Assembly (NCBI RefSeq): GCF_017308015.1
Contig: NZ_JAFKFW010000009.1
Span: 62,001-126,000, forward strand
From: Allobosea sp.
Lineage (GTDB): Bacteria > Pseudomonadota > Alphaproteobacteria > Rhizobiales > Beijerinckiaceae
DNA: 64,000 bases
Reading direction: 5' to 3'
Part shown: in pieces, positions 63,865-64,000 of the stretch
How the letters are laid out: each line of letters opens with the position of its first letter
How positions within the stretch are numbered: the stretch's first letter is position 1
The notes under the pieces: generated by a model
What the model was told of the DNA's origin: nothing
Database searches by the model: none
What the model saw: only the letters and a program-made list of their open reading frames with translations
Position numbers and translations under genes: made by a program

Positions 63865-64000
63865 TCAGGCGGCACGATAGCGCGCCAGCCAATGCGCATA
63901 GGGCGCCGGCAGCGTCGCCCAGGCCGGGTTCTCGACGCCGAGCGCCTGCGCTGCGGCATAGGGCCAATGCGGATCGGCCAGCAACGGCCGGCCCAGCGTC
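63865..64000 (-). CDS. C-terminus of a probable NADH:flavin oxidoreductase (Old Yellow Enzyme family)
   Basis: 45 codons run off the right edge: GRPLLADPHWPYAAAQALGV, then PAPYAHWLARYRAA. The R-x-L-L-A-D-P-x-W-P block is typical for the end of the NADH:flavin oxidoreductase barrel. The rest is outside the window, so this call rests on the tail only. Confidence 0.6.
   Translation of the reverse strand, partial: TLGRPLLADPHWPYAAAQALGVENPAWATLPAPYAHWLARYRAA

Overview
The window looks like the chromosome of a high-GC alphaproteobacterium, probably Hyphomicrobiales (Rhizobiales) and possibly Bosea-like. The pointers are an ethylmalonyl-CoA mutase, a GTTC-N7-GTTC LexA box, GGAAC-N16/17-CGTT promoters of the general stress sigma factor EcfG, and rhizobial-type small proteins. 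The genus is an inference. The window splits cleanly into a decayed mobile island (1 to about 45,552) and ordinary chromosome (45,553 to 64,000). The boundary is a tRNA-Glu(CTC) gene at 45550-45625 with a tyrosine recombinase next to its 3' end; the other island end lies beyond the left edge.

Island, left part (1-8 kb): a partial unknown gene, a MobF/TrwC-type relaxase-helicase with a hairpin upstream that could belong to oriT, then an IS cluster in which a remnant IS21 carries an inserted IS110 and an intact IS3 element, followed by a second decayed IS110. Island, middle (8-45 kb): many small genes mixed with pseudogenes. Cargo includes a SOS-type mutagenesis operon (imuA-imuB-dnaE2 plus a DnaQ-like exonuclease) behind a LexA box, a rifampin ADP-ribosyltransferase (arr), SemiSWEET, MOSC, PagL, SH3, lipocalin, PAP2, PilZ, response regulator, cold shock, PRC-barrel, DUF892, DUF3597, DUF2934 and DUF1236 proteins. 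Most broken genes carry single-base or dinucleotide frameshifts, while the core region shows none.

The most unusual signal is regulatory. Eleven exact EcfG-type promoters are spread over the island, each in front of a small gene, an operon or an RNA. Two of them drive copies of the same roughly 165-nt intergenic sequence (12.0 kb and 34.2 kb). Each copy folds into a row of hairpins and ends in an intrinsic terminator. The first hairpin differs between copies by three compensated base pairs, which points to a structured, stress-induced small RNA that I do not recognise. The island therefore seems to carry an accessory regulon plugged into the host general stress response; no ecfG, phyR or nepR gene is seen here.

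Core (45.6-64 kb): comF, grxC, DUF1178, a SleB-like cell wall hydrolase, ethylmalonyl-CoA mutase, a J-domain protein, bolA, an MFS transporter, an SCP2-type thiolase, two EamA transporters, a D,D-carboxypeptidase, a CobW GTPase, a GNAT/CelD-like acyltransferase, an acyl-CoA synthetase, a Tat-exported substrate-binding protein and the C-terminus of a probable NADH:flavin oxidoreductase.
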